From assembly GCF_028713515.1 (NCBI RefSeq), contig NZ_JAQTOD010000002.1:242501-306500 (forward strand): 64,000 bases of DNA, written 5' to 3'. Source of the stretch: Sulfurimonas sp. Its GTDB lineage: Bacteria; Campylobacterota; Campylobacteria; Campylobacterales; Sulfurimonadaceae. This document shows positions 16,857 to 25,138 of the stretch, piece by piece. The notes beneath the pieces were generated by a model. The model worked only from the letters and a program-made list of their open reading frames with translations, had not been told where the DNA came from and made no database searches. The position numbers and the translations under genes were made by a program. Numbering within the stretch: position 1 is the first letter of the stretch; every line of letters starts with the position of its first letter.

Positions 16857-17912
16857 CTATTTGTTTACGCTTGTCATCTGTTTTGGATCTTTCATATCGA
16901 CCCAAATATTTGGAGTTGAACCACCAGGAGTTAGAAAAATCTTGGCATCTTTATTCTCTTTTAGGGCCTCATTAAACTTACCTTGAACATGAACCTGCTC
17001 CAGTTGTATAAGCTGATTAGTCAAAGATTTAGCGATAAGAGTATTTGCTTTTGCTTTTGCATCTGCTTCGATTGTTACTGCATCAGCTATACCTTTTGCT
17101 TCTATTCTAGCTTTTTCTGCAACTTGCTTTGCTTTTTCTACCTCTTGTTCAGCTTTTTGAACTTGCTGTTTTGCGATTTGAACATTCTCAATCTGCTCTT
17201 TTACTTTTGCAGGTAGAAGAATCTCACGAAGTTGAACGGACTCTAAAGTTGCAGGTGAGTTCTCTTTGCTCTCTATACTTTTTCTAATCTCAAGCTCTAT
17301 CTCTGTTGCGATAGCATTTCTCATTTGAGGCAACATCTCTGCATCGTATTTACCAATAATATTTCTAACAATATCTCTTACAACAGGATTGATAATTTTA
17401 TCTTCCCAGCTAAATCCCCAGTTTGAAACTGTTTGAGCAGCGTATTGAGAGTTAAGTCTATATTGAACTGTAAGCTCAATTGAAACAGGTAATCCTCGCT
17501 TATCAAGAACAGTTATAGCAGGTTTTACAACAACACCATTTGCGTTACTTGTGCCAGCATCAGTGATTGATGCGTAGTTTATTATACGAACTTTTGTATC
17601 GACGATATAAACTCTTTGAATAACTGGAATTATAAAATGAAGTCCAGGAAGAAGCGCTTGGCTAGAGTACTTACCGTTCGTGCTTAAAATCCCTCTCTCT
17701 CCCTCTTGGATAATAGTAAAAGGTCTAGCTAAAAGCAGTAAAATAACGACAGCGATAACAAAAATTATAACACCATTTTTACCACCACTAAAGTTAAAAT
17801 CTACTTTTGGTATCTGAGGACCACTTCCACCGCTATTGCCGGTAGATTTTCTATCAAAATTGCTACTCTCGTTTTTCTTCTTATTGAAATAATCATTCAT
17901 ATCTGATGCCAT
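16857..17912 (-). CDS. SPFH/prohibitin-family membrane protein
   Basis: 351 residues. A Gly/Ser/Asn-rich cytoplasmic N-terminus (1-45), one membrane segment (VIIFVIAVVILLLLA, ~48-63), then an SPFH domain (TIIQEGERGILSTNGKYSSQALLPGLHFIIP to about residue 240) and a long coiled coil (NVQIAKQQVQKAEQEVEKAKQ onward). Related to HflK/HflC and prohibitins, which build large ring or cage complexes around membrane proteases such as FtsH. In C. jejuni a similar gene follows ilvE. Lies 32 nt downstream of ilvE. Confidence 0.85.
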   Translation of the reverse strand: MASDMNDYFNKKKNESSNFDRKSTGNSGGSGPQIPKVDFNFSGGKNGVIIFVIAVVILLLLARPFTIIQEGERGILSTNGKYSSQALLPGLHFIIPVIQRVYIVDTKVRIINYASITDAGTSNANGVVVKPAITVLDKRGLPVSIELTVQYRLNSQYAAQTVSNWGFSWEDKIINPVVRDIVRNIIGKYDAEMLPQMRNAIATEIELEIRKSIESKENSPATLESVQLREILLPAKVKEQIENVQIAKQQVQKAEQEVEKAKQVAEKARIEAKGIADAVTIEADAKAKANTLIAKSLTNQLIQLEQVHVQGKFNEALKENKDAKIFLTPGGSTPNIWVDMKDPKQMTSVNK

Positions 17913-17944
17913 TATGCCGTCCTTCGTTTTTTTATCTATTTTTA

Positions 17945-18865
17945 TTAATTGACATAAGTTAAATAGTGCTCAAAATCTTTATTGCGGCCAAAAACTATAT
18001 CAAAATATGCACTTTGAAGTTTTTCTGTCATCTCTCCGCGTGCACCGCAACCAATATCTCTGCCGTCAACATGGCGAACCGGTGTAATTTCTGCTGCCGT
18101 TCCGGTTAAAAATGCTTCATCTGCGATGTAAACTTCTTCTCTTGTGATACGGCGTCTCTCAACCGGTATACCCATTTTCTCAGCCATCTCTATTACTGTT
18201 TTTTGAGTGATAGATTCTAGTGAGTTGTCGTTTGGAGGAGTTAAAAGAACGCCATTTTTTACCATAAAAAAGCTAGCTCCGCTTGCCTCTGCCACATAGC
18301 CTTGATCATCAAGTAGGAGCGCCTCGTCATAACCGCAATCAATTGCTTCATATTTTGCCATTTGAGAGTTTAGATAGTTTGCCGTTGCTTTTGCTTTGCC
18401 CATATTTGAAGTATTTGCAGGTCTTGTCATAGAGACAATTTTAAGTTTTATTCCTTTTTTCATACCCTCTTCGCCAAGGTAAGCACCCCATTCCCAAGCA
18501 GCTACAACAGTTTCAACCGGAGCATGTTTGTGATAAACTCCCATAACTCCATAGCCCAAAAATGAAAATGGACGAATATAAACATTATCGCCTTTAAAAT
18601 CGTTTCTTCTTAGCAGTTCAACTTGAGCTTCATTTAGCTCTTCAATGCTGTATGGAATATCAAAAAGTGTCATTTTTGCAGACTCTTTTAATCTTTTTGT
18701 ATGATCATTTAGACGAAAAATAGCATAACCTTTTGCTGTTTTATAAGCCTTAGTTCCCTCGATAACACCGTTTCCGTAGTGGATAGTATGAGATAAAACA
18801 TGAACCTTTGCATCATCCCAATTTACAAATTCACCATTCTTCCAAATATATTTAGCTGCATCCAT
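17945..18865 (-). CDS. ilvE: branched-chain amino acid aminotransferase
   Basis: PLP enzyme for the last step of Val, Leu and Ile synthesis. 306 residues. Fold-type IV marks: YIWKNGEFVNWDDAKVHVLSHTIHYGNGVIEG at the N-terminus, KGDNVYIRPF, the PLP lysine near MGKAKATANYLNS, EASGASFFMVKNGVLLTPP and DEAFLTGTAAEITPV. First gene of the operon with SPFH, hisIE and the DUF2393 pair. Two 13-bp direct repeats lie 46-83 bp upstream of the start. Confidence 0.95.
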   Translation of the reverse strand: MDAAKYIWKNGEFVNWDDAKVHVLSHTIHYGNGVIEGTKAYKTAKGYAIFRLNDHTKRLKESAKMTLFDIPYSIEELNEAQVELLRRNDFKGDNVYIRPFSFLGYGVMGVYHKHAPVETVVAAWEWGAYLGEEGMKKGIKLKIVSMTRPANTSNMGKAKATANYLNSQMAKYEAIDCGYDEALLLDDQGYVAEASGASFFMVKNGVLLTPPNDNSLESITQKTVIEMAEKMGIPVERRRITREEVYIADEAFLTGTAAEITPVRHVDGRDIGCGARGEMTEKLQSAYFDIVFGRNKDFEHYLTYVN

Positions 18866-18910
18866 AAAAAATCTCCATAATATCGCGTTTAAAATTTTTG
18901 TATTCTATCT

Positions 18911-18948
18911 AAAGTGTTGTTTACGCTGGCTTAACAAAGTGTTGTTTA
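18911..18948 (-). promoter_or_regulatory. tandem 13-bp direct repeat upstream of ilvE
   Basis: AAAGTGTTGTTTA occurs at 18911-18923 and again at 18936-18948, exactly identical, 25 bp apart start to start (about 2.4 helix turns). It lies 46-83 bp upstream of ilvE, overlapping where a promoter would be (TAGAAT on minus at about 18903-18908). Two identical sites on nearly the same DNA face suggest a regulator site; the protein is unknown. Confidence 0.45.
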
Positions 18949-18960
18949 AATTCTAAGAGT

Positions 18961-18987
18961 GTATGCAAGTTGAGAAGACTTGCATAC
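18961..18987. terminator. perfect hairpin after the porin gene
   Basis: GTATGCAAGT and ACTTGCATAC form a perfect 10-bp stem with a 7-nt loop. It lies 45 bp beyond the porin stop, between porin and ilvE (both minus). There is no T tract on either side, so it is either a weak terminator or an mRNA 3-prime stabiliser. Confidence 0.4.
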
Positions 18988-19031
18988 TAAGGAGAAATGA
19001 GAAAAATGAGGGTCTAATTTAAGCTATATAT

Positions 19032-20318
19032 TTACCACTTAACTTCTGTTGTAAGCATATAAACATCTTTGGATTCACCAGTGTCACCACCATTTGCTTT
19101 CTTTTCATCAATGAATTTTGCTGAACCAACGAAGCTTACATTTTTGTTATACTTATATGCTAAACCTGCAATAATTTTAGTGCCATTAGCTGAAACACTG
19201 TTTACTCCAGTTCCCATTGCAACTGTATCAATTTTATAATCATCATATCTTCCGATAATCGTCCAATCTTTTATTGGTCTAATTTCGGCATTTATTGAAA
19301 ATGCATCATACTCTTTACCATTTGTAATTGCACTGTTTCTTGCTTTATCTTCTGCTATTACATATTGTGCTGCAACTAAGAATAGTGGCTGATTGTAAAC
19401 AGCATGGATACCATAAAAAGAGCGATCATATTCACCAGCCGCACCAATAGCTACCGTATCATCTTTATGGTTTTTAGAAATTAGACCATATGTTGAAAGA
19501 TGCGCATAAGTATCCTTTAGACGATCGTTATGACTAACTTTTTCACCGCTTCCAATAAGGTGAGCAGTTAAACGCCACTCTAGAGACATGCCAGAACTAT
19601 TTTGTTGGTTTGCAGCGGCTTTATCTGCATGGTAACCCTCGCCATTAAATATACCGATTTCTGAACTGAACGAATTTGTTTTAGTTTTAAAATTTACCCC
19701 TAAATCAGCTGAGTTTACAAGGTCAAGTCCAGATTCTGTAGCAGTTCCTTTCTCTTCAAGTAAAACTTTATTGAATGAACGATAGTACCAACCATTGTGT
19801 TCTTCGTAATCAATCCAAGGACGGTGAGCCATACCCAGTTCCACTCCTGTATACGGAAGGATTCCATCTAAATATAGATAAGCGTACTTAAAATAAACAT
19901 TTGCATAACTTGTAGTTGAAGCAAGCTCTTTAGTTGCATCAAGCGTTACGCGCCAGTAATCTTTATCATTGAAAAAACCTTTTACTTGGACATAGTTTCG
20001 GCGAAGTTCAAAACCGTTTGAATTTCCAGCATACTTAGCAGTATCACTTCCTACAGCAACAGTTGTACTAGTATCAGCATTTGCTGTAGGCGCTGTTGTG
20101 CTTGGATTAGCAGATGTAAAACCAAAGTAGTGGAGACCGCTAAACTCAAGCTTGTTTGAGTTTGAGAAAACTGAACTCTCTTTACTTACTAAAGGTTTAC
20201 GACCCTCACCTTCTGTTGTAAAAACTTGACCTTTTTCATCTACAAAGAATGGAGTAGCACTCAGGCTTGTTGCACCTATTGCTAGAGCAGCTAACGATGA
20301 TAAAACGATTTTTTTCAT
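19032..20318 (-). CDS. outer-membrane porin, probably phosphate-linked
   Basis: 428 residues with a clear signal peptide (MKKIVLSSLAALAIGATSLSA), then a beta-barrel with alternating hydrophobic strands and a C-terminal aromatic residue (TTEVKW). Strands such as ELRRNYVQVKGFFNDKDYWRVTLDA and GIHAVYNQPLFLVAAQYV resemble phosphate-selective (OprO/OprP-type) porins. It lies next to pstS and has its own Pho-box-like site 10 bp before a TATAAT box, matching those of pstS and pstC. Role as the outer-membrane entry for phosphate is inferred from this context. Confidence 0.75.
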   Translation of the reverse strand: MKKIVLSSLAALAIGATSLSATPFFVDEKGQVFTTEGEGRKPLVSKESSVFSNSNKLEFSGLHYFGFTSANPSTTAPTANADTSTTVAVGSDTAKYAGNSNGFELRRNYVQVKGFFNDKDYWRVTLDATKELASTTSYANVYFKYAYLYLDGILPYTGVELGMAHRPWIDYEEHNGWYYRSFNKVLLEEKGTATESGLDLVNSADLGVNFKTKTNSFSSEIGIFNGEGYHADKAAANQQNSSGMSLEWRLTAHLIGSGEKVSHNDRLKDTYAHLSTYGLISKNHKDDTVAIGAAGEYDRSFYGIHAVYNQPLFLVAAQYVIAEDKARNSAITNGKEYDAFSINAEIRPIKDWTIIGRYDDYKIDTVAMGTGVNSVSANGTKIIAGLAYKYNKNVSFVGSAKFIDEKKANGGDTGESKDVYMLTTEVKW

Positions 20319-20363
20319 ATTTTGTTTTCCTTTTTTTTGGTTGAGAAATTATATGGTGTGTTG

Positions 20364-20381
20364 ATTACAAAATGATTACAA
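20364..20381 (-). promoter_or_regulatory. Pho-box-like site, porin promoter
   Basis: On minus: TTGTAAT-CATT-TTGTAAT, two 7-bp direct repeats with a 4-bp spacer, the layout of the E. coli PhoB box. A TATAAT (20353-20348) follows after exactly 10 bp. The same layout and spacing occur before pstS and pstC. Confidence 0.7.
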
Positions 20382-20415
20382 AAGATAAGAAACAGTAATA
20401 TAGATATTAAACTAG

Positions 20416-20449
20416 AAAAGCCCTCACAGTAGTAGCTGCAAGGGCTTTT
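20416..20449 (-). terminator. terminator downstream of pstS
   Basis: AAAAGCCCT and AGGGCTTTT form a 9-bp stem with a 16-nt loop; on minus the stem ends in TTTT. It lies beyond the repeat element and just upstream of the porin Pho box, so it separates pstS from the porin transcript. Confidence 0.6.
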
Positions 20450-20487
20450 AGAAGAAGAAATTTTTGGAGAAAAACTCTATTAGTTAC

Positions 20488-20661
20488 TGATGTTACGCAC
20501 TTTTATAAAAAATAGCGTAACAAACCTTGAAATTCTTGAAAAACTTGTTTTTCATAGCTTTTAGGTATGCTAACCAATGGCATACTTCATGATAATGGGG
20601 TTAGAAGGGACGACAGTCCCTCCCACTAAAACGGACTTGTTAGTTTTAGTGGGTAACATCA
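20488..20661 (-). repeat. structured inverted-repeat-bounded element, copy 2
   Basis: 174 bp. Read on minus it starts TGATGTTACCCACT and ends AGTGCGTAACATCA, a 14-nt terminal inverted repeat with one mismatch. It aligns with copy 1 (12631-12769) along its length but has about 32 extra bases that include a small hairpin (GTATGC / GCATAC). The leading hairpin is a perfect 11-bp stem (CCCACTAAAAC 20622-20632 with GTTTTAGTGGG 20643-20653) with the conserved loop. It lies 5 bp beyond the pstS stop, within the probable pstS 3-prime untranslated region. The whole 20319-20666 gap holds only this, the terminator and the porin promoter. Confidence 0.75.
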
Positions 20662-20666
20662 GTTGG

Positions 20667-21671
20667 TTATTTAATATTAGCTGCCCAATACTCTCTAACC
20701 ATTTTCTTAACATCCTCAGGAAGTGCAATATATCCTAACTTTTTAGCAGTTGCATCACCTTTACTAAAAGCATACTCATAAAACGCTACTGTCTTTTTGT
20801 TTGTATCTAGCTTCTCTTTTGGAAGAAGAATGAATGTAGCAGCAACCAACGGATAAGATGTATCACCTTTTTCAAGGGCTAGTACTTCAAAGAAACTATC
20901 CTCTTTTGTCCAAGTTGCATATTTTGCAGCAGCTTTAAAATTTGCCTCATTTGCAACAACCCATTTGCCGCTTGCTGTTTGTAAAATCGCAGCACTTAGA
21001 TTGTTTTTTTCTTTGTATTCAGTTTCAATGTAACCAATGGAGAATGGAGTCTGTTTAATTATACTCGTAACGCCCTCGTTGCCTTTTGCTCCAATTCCAA
21101 CAGCCCAATCAACAGATTTTGATGCTCCGAAATTGTCACTCCAGTTTTTAGAAACTTTTGAAAGATAGTATGTAAAGTTAAAAGTTGTTCCAGATCCATC
21201 AGCACGATGAACTACAATAATTTTTTGATTTGGAAGATTGATGCCTTTGTTGTCAGCTGCAATAGCCGCATCATTCCATGAAGTAATTTTTCCTGCGAAG
21301 ATGTCTGCTACAACACTGTTTTTAAGTTTTAACTTCTCATCTGCAATACCAGCTACATTAAACGCCACAACAATTGAACCGATAGCTACTGGAAACTGTA
21401 AAAGTTTTGCTTCTTCAAGTTTTTTAGGGCTAAGAGCTTCATCTGATGCACCAAAATCTACAACACGAGAAGTTATCTGCTTGATGCCTCCGCCTGAACC
21501 GATTGATTGGTAGTTGATAAGATTTTGAGTATCTTTTTTGTAGTTAAATGCCCACTCATAGTATAACGGAGCTGGAAAAGTAGCCCCCGCGCCATTGATT
21601 TTATCCGCACCAAAAAGTGAGCCAACAGAGATTGTCGCAACCAAAGCAGTTATTGCTAATTTTTTAAACAT
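20667..21671 (-). CDS. pstS: phosphate ABC transporter, periplasmic phosphate-binding protein
   Basis: 334 residues with signal peptide MFKKLAITALVATISVGSLFGA. Phosphate-binding signatures: INGAGATFPAPLYYEW, INYQSIGSGGGIKQI (residues ~58-72), VDFGASDEALSP, VVHRADGSGTTFNFTYYLS. Captures phosphate and delivers it to PstCA. Divergent from pstC-pstA-pstB-phoU rather than in the same operon. A Pho-box-like site lies 47-64 bp upstream. Confidence 0.95.
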   Translation of the reverse strand: MFKKLAITALVATISVGSLFGADKINGAGATFPAPLYYEWAFNYKKDTQNLINYQSIGSGGGIKQITSRVVDFGASDEALSPKKLEEAKLLQFPVAIGSIVVAFNVAGIADEKLKLKNSVVADIFAGKITSWNDAAIAADNKGINLPNQKIIVVHRADGSGTTFNFTYYLSKVSKNWSDNFGASKSVDWAVGIGAKGNEGVTSIIKQTPFSIGYIETEYKEKNNLSAAILQTASGKWVVANEANFKAAAKYATWTKEDSFFEVLALEKGDTSYPLVAATFILLPKEKLDTNKKTVAFYEYAFSKGDATAKKLGYIALPEDVKKMVREYWAANIK

Positions 21672-21717
21672 TTGAATCCTTGCATTTTTTAAGATGGCGA
21701 AATTATATGGAACAAAT

Positions 21718-21735
21718 ATTACAGAGTTATTACAG
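21718..21735 (-). promoter_or_regulatory. Pho-box-like site, pstS promoter
   Basis: On minus: CTGTAAT-AACT-CTGTAAT, a perfect 7-4-7 repeat very like the E. coli Pho box (CTGTCAT-AAAT-CTGTCAC). TATAAT (21707-21702) follows after exactly 10 bp. Confidence 0.75.
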
Positions 21736-21783
21736 CCTATTTTTAAAAAACCAATCTCACATTATGCTAAAACAATAAAGCAG

Positions 21784-21801
21784 TTGTAATCTTTTTGTAA
21801 C
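21784..21801 (+). promoter_or_regulatory. Pho-box-like site, pstC operon promoter
   Basis: TTGTAAT-CTTT-TTGTAAC, the 7-4-7 direct-repeat layout, followed after exactly 10 bp by the -10-like TAAAAT (21812-21817). Divergent from the pstS site 48 bp away. Confidence 0.7.
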
Positions 21802-21842
21802 CTTAATCTAGTAAAATCGCAAACTTTTAATAAGGAGTGATT

Positions 21843-22700
21843 TTGAATAATCTCGCAGATAAGTTATTTTCAAATATAAGTAAACTTGTTGCAATTTCTG
21901 TACTACTTTTGGTTGCTTGGATATTTACCACCCTTGTACAAAACTCAATGGAATCAATCAAAGCTCTTGGATTTGATTTTATTTTAGGGAATAAATGGGC
22001 GCCAAATATAGAAAAATTTGGTGCGCTTCCTGCTATTTACGGCTCTGTTATCTCGACATTTATTGCCATGATGTTAGCTGTTCCTGTGGCTATTGGAGTT
22101 GCTATATTTTTAAGTGAACTAGCCCCTGCAAAACTAAAAACTCCAGTTGGCGTGAGCATCGAGCTTCTGGCTGCAATTCCATCAGTCGTCTATGGAATGT
22201 GGGGACTTTTTTACTTTGTACCTATTGTTCGTGATATATTTGGCGGCGTTGGTATAAGTATGCTCACTGCTGGAATGGTTCTCTCAATCATGATTTTGCC
22301 ATTTATGGCGGCAGTTACAAGGGATGCCATGAACACGACTCCAGATATACTAAAAGAGTCAGCTTATGCACTCGGTGGGACAAAATGGGATGTTATAAAA
22401 GATATAGTTATTCCATACGCTAAAGCTGGAATTATTGGTTCATTTATATTGGCTCTTGGTCGTGCTATCGGCGAGACGATGGCGGTTACATTTGTTATGG
22501 GTAATGTTCATAAAATATCATTTGATTTAACAAAGGCGGCGACTTCCATTCCTGTAACGCTAGCAAATGAGTTTAATGAAGCAGATAGCGGAATCTACTA
22601 CTCATCTCTTTTTGAACTCTCACTTTTACTTCTTGTTGTGAGCTTTACGATTATATCTATAGCAAAATTTTATTTTCTTAGACGAAAAAGGATTGCATAA
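21843..22700 (+). CDS. pstC: phosphate ABC transporter permease
   Basis: About 285 residues with six membrane segments; the PstC family fold is shown by ALGFDFILGNKWAP, the gate region MAVPVAIGVAIFLSELAP, IPSVVYGMWGLFYFVPI and the coupling-loop (EAA) segment KESAYALGGTKWDVIKDIVIPYAKAGIIG. I take TTG at 21843 as the start because AAGGAG (21832-21837) would overlap the alternative GTG at 21837. Forms the channel with PstA. Its stop overlaps the pstA start. Confidence 0.95.
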   Translation: MNNLADKLFSNISKLVAISVLLLVAWIFTTLVQNSMESIKALGFDFILGNKWAPNIEKFGALPAIYGSVISTFIAMMLAVPVAIGVAIFLSELAPAKLKTPVGVSIELLAAIPSVVYGMWGLFYFVPIVRDIFGGVGISMLTAGMVLSIMILPFMAAVTRDAMNTTPDILKESAYALGGTKWDVIKDIVIPYAKAGIIGSFILALGRAIGETMAVTFVMGNVHKISFDLTKAATSIPVTLANEFNEADSGIYYSSLFELSLLLLVVSFTIISIAKFYFLRRKRIA

Positions 22701-23542
22701 TGACTCACACTCAAAAAAGAGTTTTTATAAATAATGCGGTAATGGTTTTATCTACTCTTTCAGCTCTTGTTGGGATGGGATTTTTACTTTGGATTTTATC
22801 CGTCTTGGTTATTAATGGCGTTGAAGCGCTAAACCTCAACATCTTTTTAAACGAAGGAGCTCCTTCTGGAAATCCAGATGGTGGCTTAAAACATGCTCTT
22901 ATTGGTCAGCTATATCTTGTTGGAGCTGCTACATTCATAGGCGTGCCTCTTGGTATTTTAGCTGGAACATACCTAAGCGAGTATGGGCAAAAATCAAAAC
23001 TATCCGAGACTATTCGTGATATTTCAGACATTATGATGAGTGCTCCAAGTATTGTTATTGGCGCGTTTGTTTATGCTATAGTTGTTCATCCTATGGGACA
23101 TTTTAGTGGTTGGGCTGGTTCAATCGCACTTACGATCATTATGCTCCCGATTATATTAAGAACAACCGATGATATGCTTCAACTTGTCCCCTCAACTCTT
23201 CGCGAAGCAGCTTTTGCACTCGGCGCACCAAAATACAAAGTGATAACTCAAGTAGTATATCGTGGCGCAAAAGCTGGTATATTAACAGGTGTTCTTTTAG
23301 GTGTTGCTAGAGTTGCGGGAGAGACAGCACCGCTTCTCTTTACATCTTTTAATGATAACTTTTTAAACACAGACATGATAAAACCAATGGCTTCACTTAC
23401 GGTGACTATGTACAACTATGCGACAAGTCCTTATGAAGATTGGCAAAGGCTCGGTTGGGCAGCAGCATTTATTCTCAGTATGTTTATTTTAATTCTAAAC
23501 ATAATTGGACGACTATTTTTACTAAAGAAAAAAGGCAGATAA
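22700..23542 (+). CDS. pstA: phosphate ABC transporter permease
   Basis: 280 residues, six membrane segments. Marks: [50 protein letters not shown], and the EAA loop [30 protein letters not shown]. Partner of PstC. Translation is coupled on both sides (TAATG at each junction). Confidence 0.95.
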   Translation: MTHTQKRVFINNAVMVLSTLSALVGMGFLLWILSVLVINGVEALNLNIFLNEGAPSGNPDGGLKHALIGQLYLVGAATFIGVPLGILAGTYLSEYGQKSKLSETIRDISDIMMSAPSIVIGAFVYAIVVHPMGHFSGWAGSIALTIIMLPIILRTTDDMLQLVPSTLREAAFALGAPKYKVITQVVYRGAKAGILTGVLLGVARVAGETAPLLFTSFNDNFLNTDMIKPMASLTVTMYNYATSPYEDWQRLGWAAAFILSMFILILNIIGRLFLLKKKGR

Positions 23543-24327
23543 TGGCAACAATCATTGAAATAACAGAAAACAAAGCACTTGAAGTTAAAAATTTTGAATT
23601 TTCGTATGCAGGAACAGATGCTCCAAGCATTAGAACACTAAATATGCCAATAGCAAAAAACAGTATAACGGCACTTATTGGACCATCTGGATGTGGCAAA
23701 ACTACGCTTCTTAGAAGCTTTAACCGTATGCATGACCTTTATCCCGGAAACAGATACAGTGGCGAAATTTTATTTCATGATAGAAATATTTTAAGTCCAA
23801 AAGAGGATCTTATACATCTTAGAATCCAAATAGGAATGATTTTCCAAAAACCTACAGCTTTTCCTATGAGTATTTTTGATAATGTTGCTTATGGAATGAG
23901 ACTTCAAGGGGTTAAAAACAAAACTGAGCTTGCAGATAGAGTTGAAAAAGCACTCAAAGATGCGGCAATTTTTAAAGAGGTAAAAGATAGACTAAAACAT
24001 GACGCAAATGGTCTCTCAGGCGGACAGCAGCAGAGACTCTGCATCGCAAGAGCAATTGCCGTTGAACCAGAAGTTCTACTTTTTGATGAACCAACAAGCG
24101 CTCTTGACCCAATCTCTACGGCTGGAATTGAGGAACTTATTGTTGAACTTAAAGATAGAGTCTCCATTGTCATAGTTACACACAATATGCAACAAGCCGC
24201 GAGGGTAAGTGACTACACTGGATTTATGTATATGGGCGAACTAATAGAACTTGGCATTACAGAAGAGCTTTTTGTTACGCCAAGAGAGAGACTAACAGAA
24301 GAGTATATAACTGGCAAATTTGGTTGA
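23542..24327 (+). CDS. pstB: phosphate ABC transporter ATP-binding protein
   Basis: 261 residues from the ATG at 23542 ([11 protein letters not shown]), which overlaps the pstA stop; the longer open frame from 23440 lies inside pstA. Walker [13 protein letters not shown]-loop [20 protein letters not shown], signature [15 protein letters not shown], Walker [15 protein letters not shown]-loop VTHNMQQA. The [11 protein letters not shown] and RTLNRMHDL-type (here [12 protein letters not shown]) segments are specific to PstB. Confidence 0.96.
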   Translation: MATIIEITENKALEVKNFEFSYAGTDAPSIRTLNMPIAKNSITALIGPSGCGKTTLLRSFNRMHDLYPGNRYSGEILFHDRNILSPKEDLIHLRIQIGMIFQKPTAFPMSIFDNVAYGMRLQGVKNKTELADRVEKALKDAAIFKEVKDRLKHDANGLSGGQQQRLCIARAIAVEPEVLLFDEPTSALDPISTAGIEELIVELKDRVSIVIVTHNMQQAARVSDYTGFMYMGELIELGITEELFVTPRERLTEEYITGKFG

Positions 24328-24352
24328 AAAAACAGAACATTAAGGAGATAAT

Positions 24353-25024
24353 ATGATAAAAAAGTATGATAAAAAGACTGACGAAATAAGAGAGAAAATA
24401 TCTTCACTTCTAAAAGAGATGACGGTCGCAAATGAGTTATCTTTGGAAGCTTTTAAAGACAACGATGAGGCTAAGTTTAAAGAAGTCAAAAATGTACTAA
24501 GTAAAGTAAAACTTAGAGGCGACATAATCGACAATGAGATTATAAAAGTCTTTGCTCTATATGCTCCTGAGGCAAAAGAGCTTCGTTTTTTAGTTGCATT
24601 TCTGAAAATGACAGGTGAGATTGTATCCATCGGAGAGGGAATACAAAAGTATGCAAAGCGCATGAGAGAACACCTTGGCAGTGGGTTTGATATTGAGTTT
24701 TTTAAGCCAAGCATCGCTCTTTTGCACAAAAGCAGCATAAACGCTCTTAGATATATCACAGAGTGCTTTGATAAGCATGATGAGTGCAATTTTGACGATA
24801 ACTATCGTAAAGTAGTCATAGAAGAGAGCATGAATGATGATCTTTTCTCTGTGATAGAAAAAGAGATTTTAAACAAAATCATAAGCGAAAAAGAGCTCTC
24901 AGCTGAGTATGTGAAAATACTAGGAACACTTAGAAAACTTGAGAGATCATGCGACAGATCGGTAACCATAGCAAATCTTATGAGATATGCTCAAAGAGGT
25001 GGAGAGATAAGCACTTTTAACTAA
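24353..25024 (+). CDS. phoU: PhoU-family phosphate signalling regulator
   Basis: 223 residues, all-helical, two PhoU repeats: DNEIIKVFALYAPEAKELRFLVAFLKMTGEIVSIGEGIQKYA in the first, and KEIL...KILGTLRKLERSCDRSVTIANLMRYA in the second (the conserved E/D-R-x-x-D-x-x-x-N-I-A-type motif). Links Pst transport activity to the PhoR/PhoB-type two-component system and limits uptake. Last gene of the pst operon, 25 nt after pstB, ribosome site AAGGAG. No PhoB/PhoR pair is in the window. Confidence 0.85.
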   Translation: MIKKYDKKTDEIREKISSLLKEMTVANELSLEAFKDNDEAKFKEVKNVLSKVKLRGDIIDNEIIKVFALYAPEAKELRFLVAFLKMTGEIVSIGEGIQKYAKRMREHLGSGFDIEFFKPSIALLHKSSINALRYITECFDKHDECNFDDNYRKVVIEESMNDDLFSVIEKEILNKIISEKELSAEYVKILGTLRKLERSCDRSVTIANLMRYAQRGGEISTFN

Positions 25025-25106
25025 TCTTACCTCTATTTAGAATCTTGTTTATGGTCTTGTGCGCAAAATTTAAGCACTAAACTTATTTTTTTATGTACTT
25101 ATTAGA

Positions 25107-25112
25107 TATACT
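25107..25112 (+). promoter_or_regulatory. -10 element for glnA
   Basis: TATACT in TTAGATATACTG, 26 nt before the glnA ATG, after an AT-rich stretch. No sigma-54 -24/-12 pair is seen here, unlike enteric glnA. Confidence 0.4.
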
Positions 25113-25138
25113 GTTTGCAAAATTTCAGGAGACAATTA

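Noticed and set aside
21837-21842. GTG at 21837 as the pstC start
   Set aside because: It overlaps the only ribosome-binding sequence (AAGGAG); TTG at 21843 has correct spacing.
24340-24789. 149-codon open frame on minus over phoU
   Set aside because: Antisense to a recognisable PhoU; Ser/Leu/Phe-rich composition typical of shadows.
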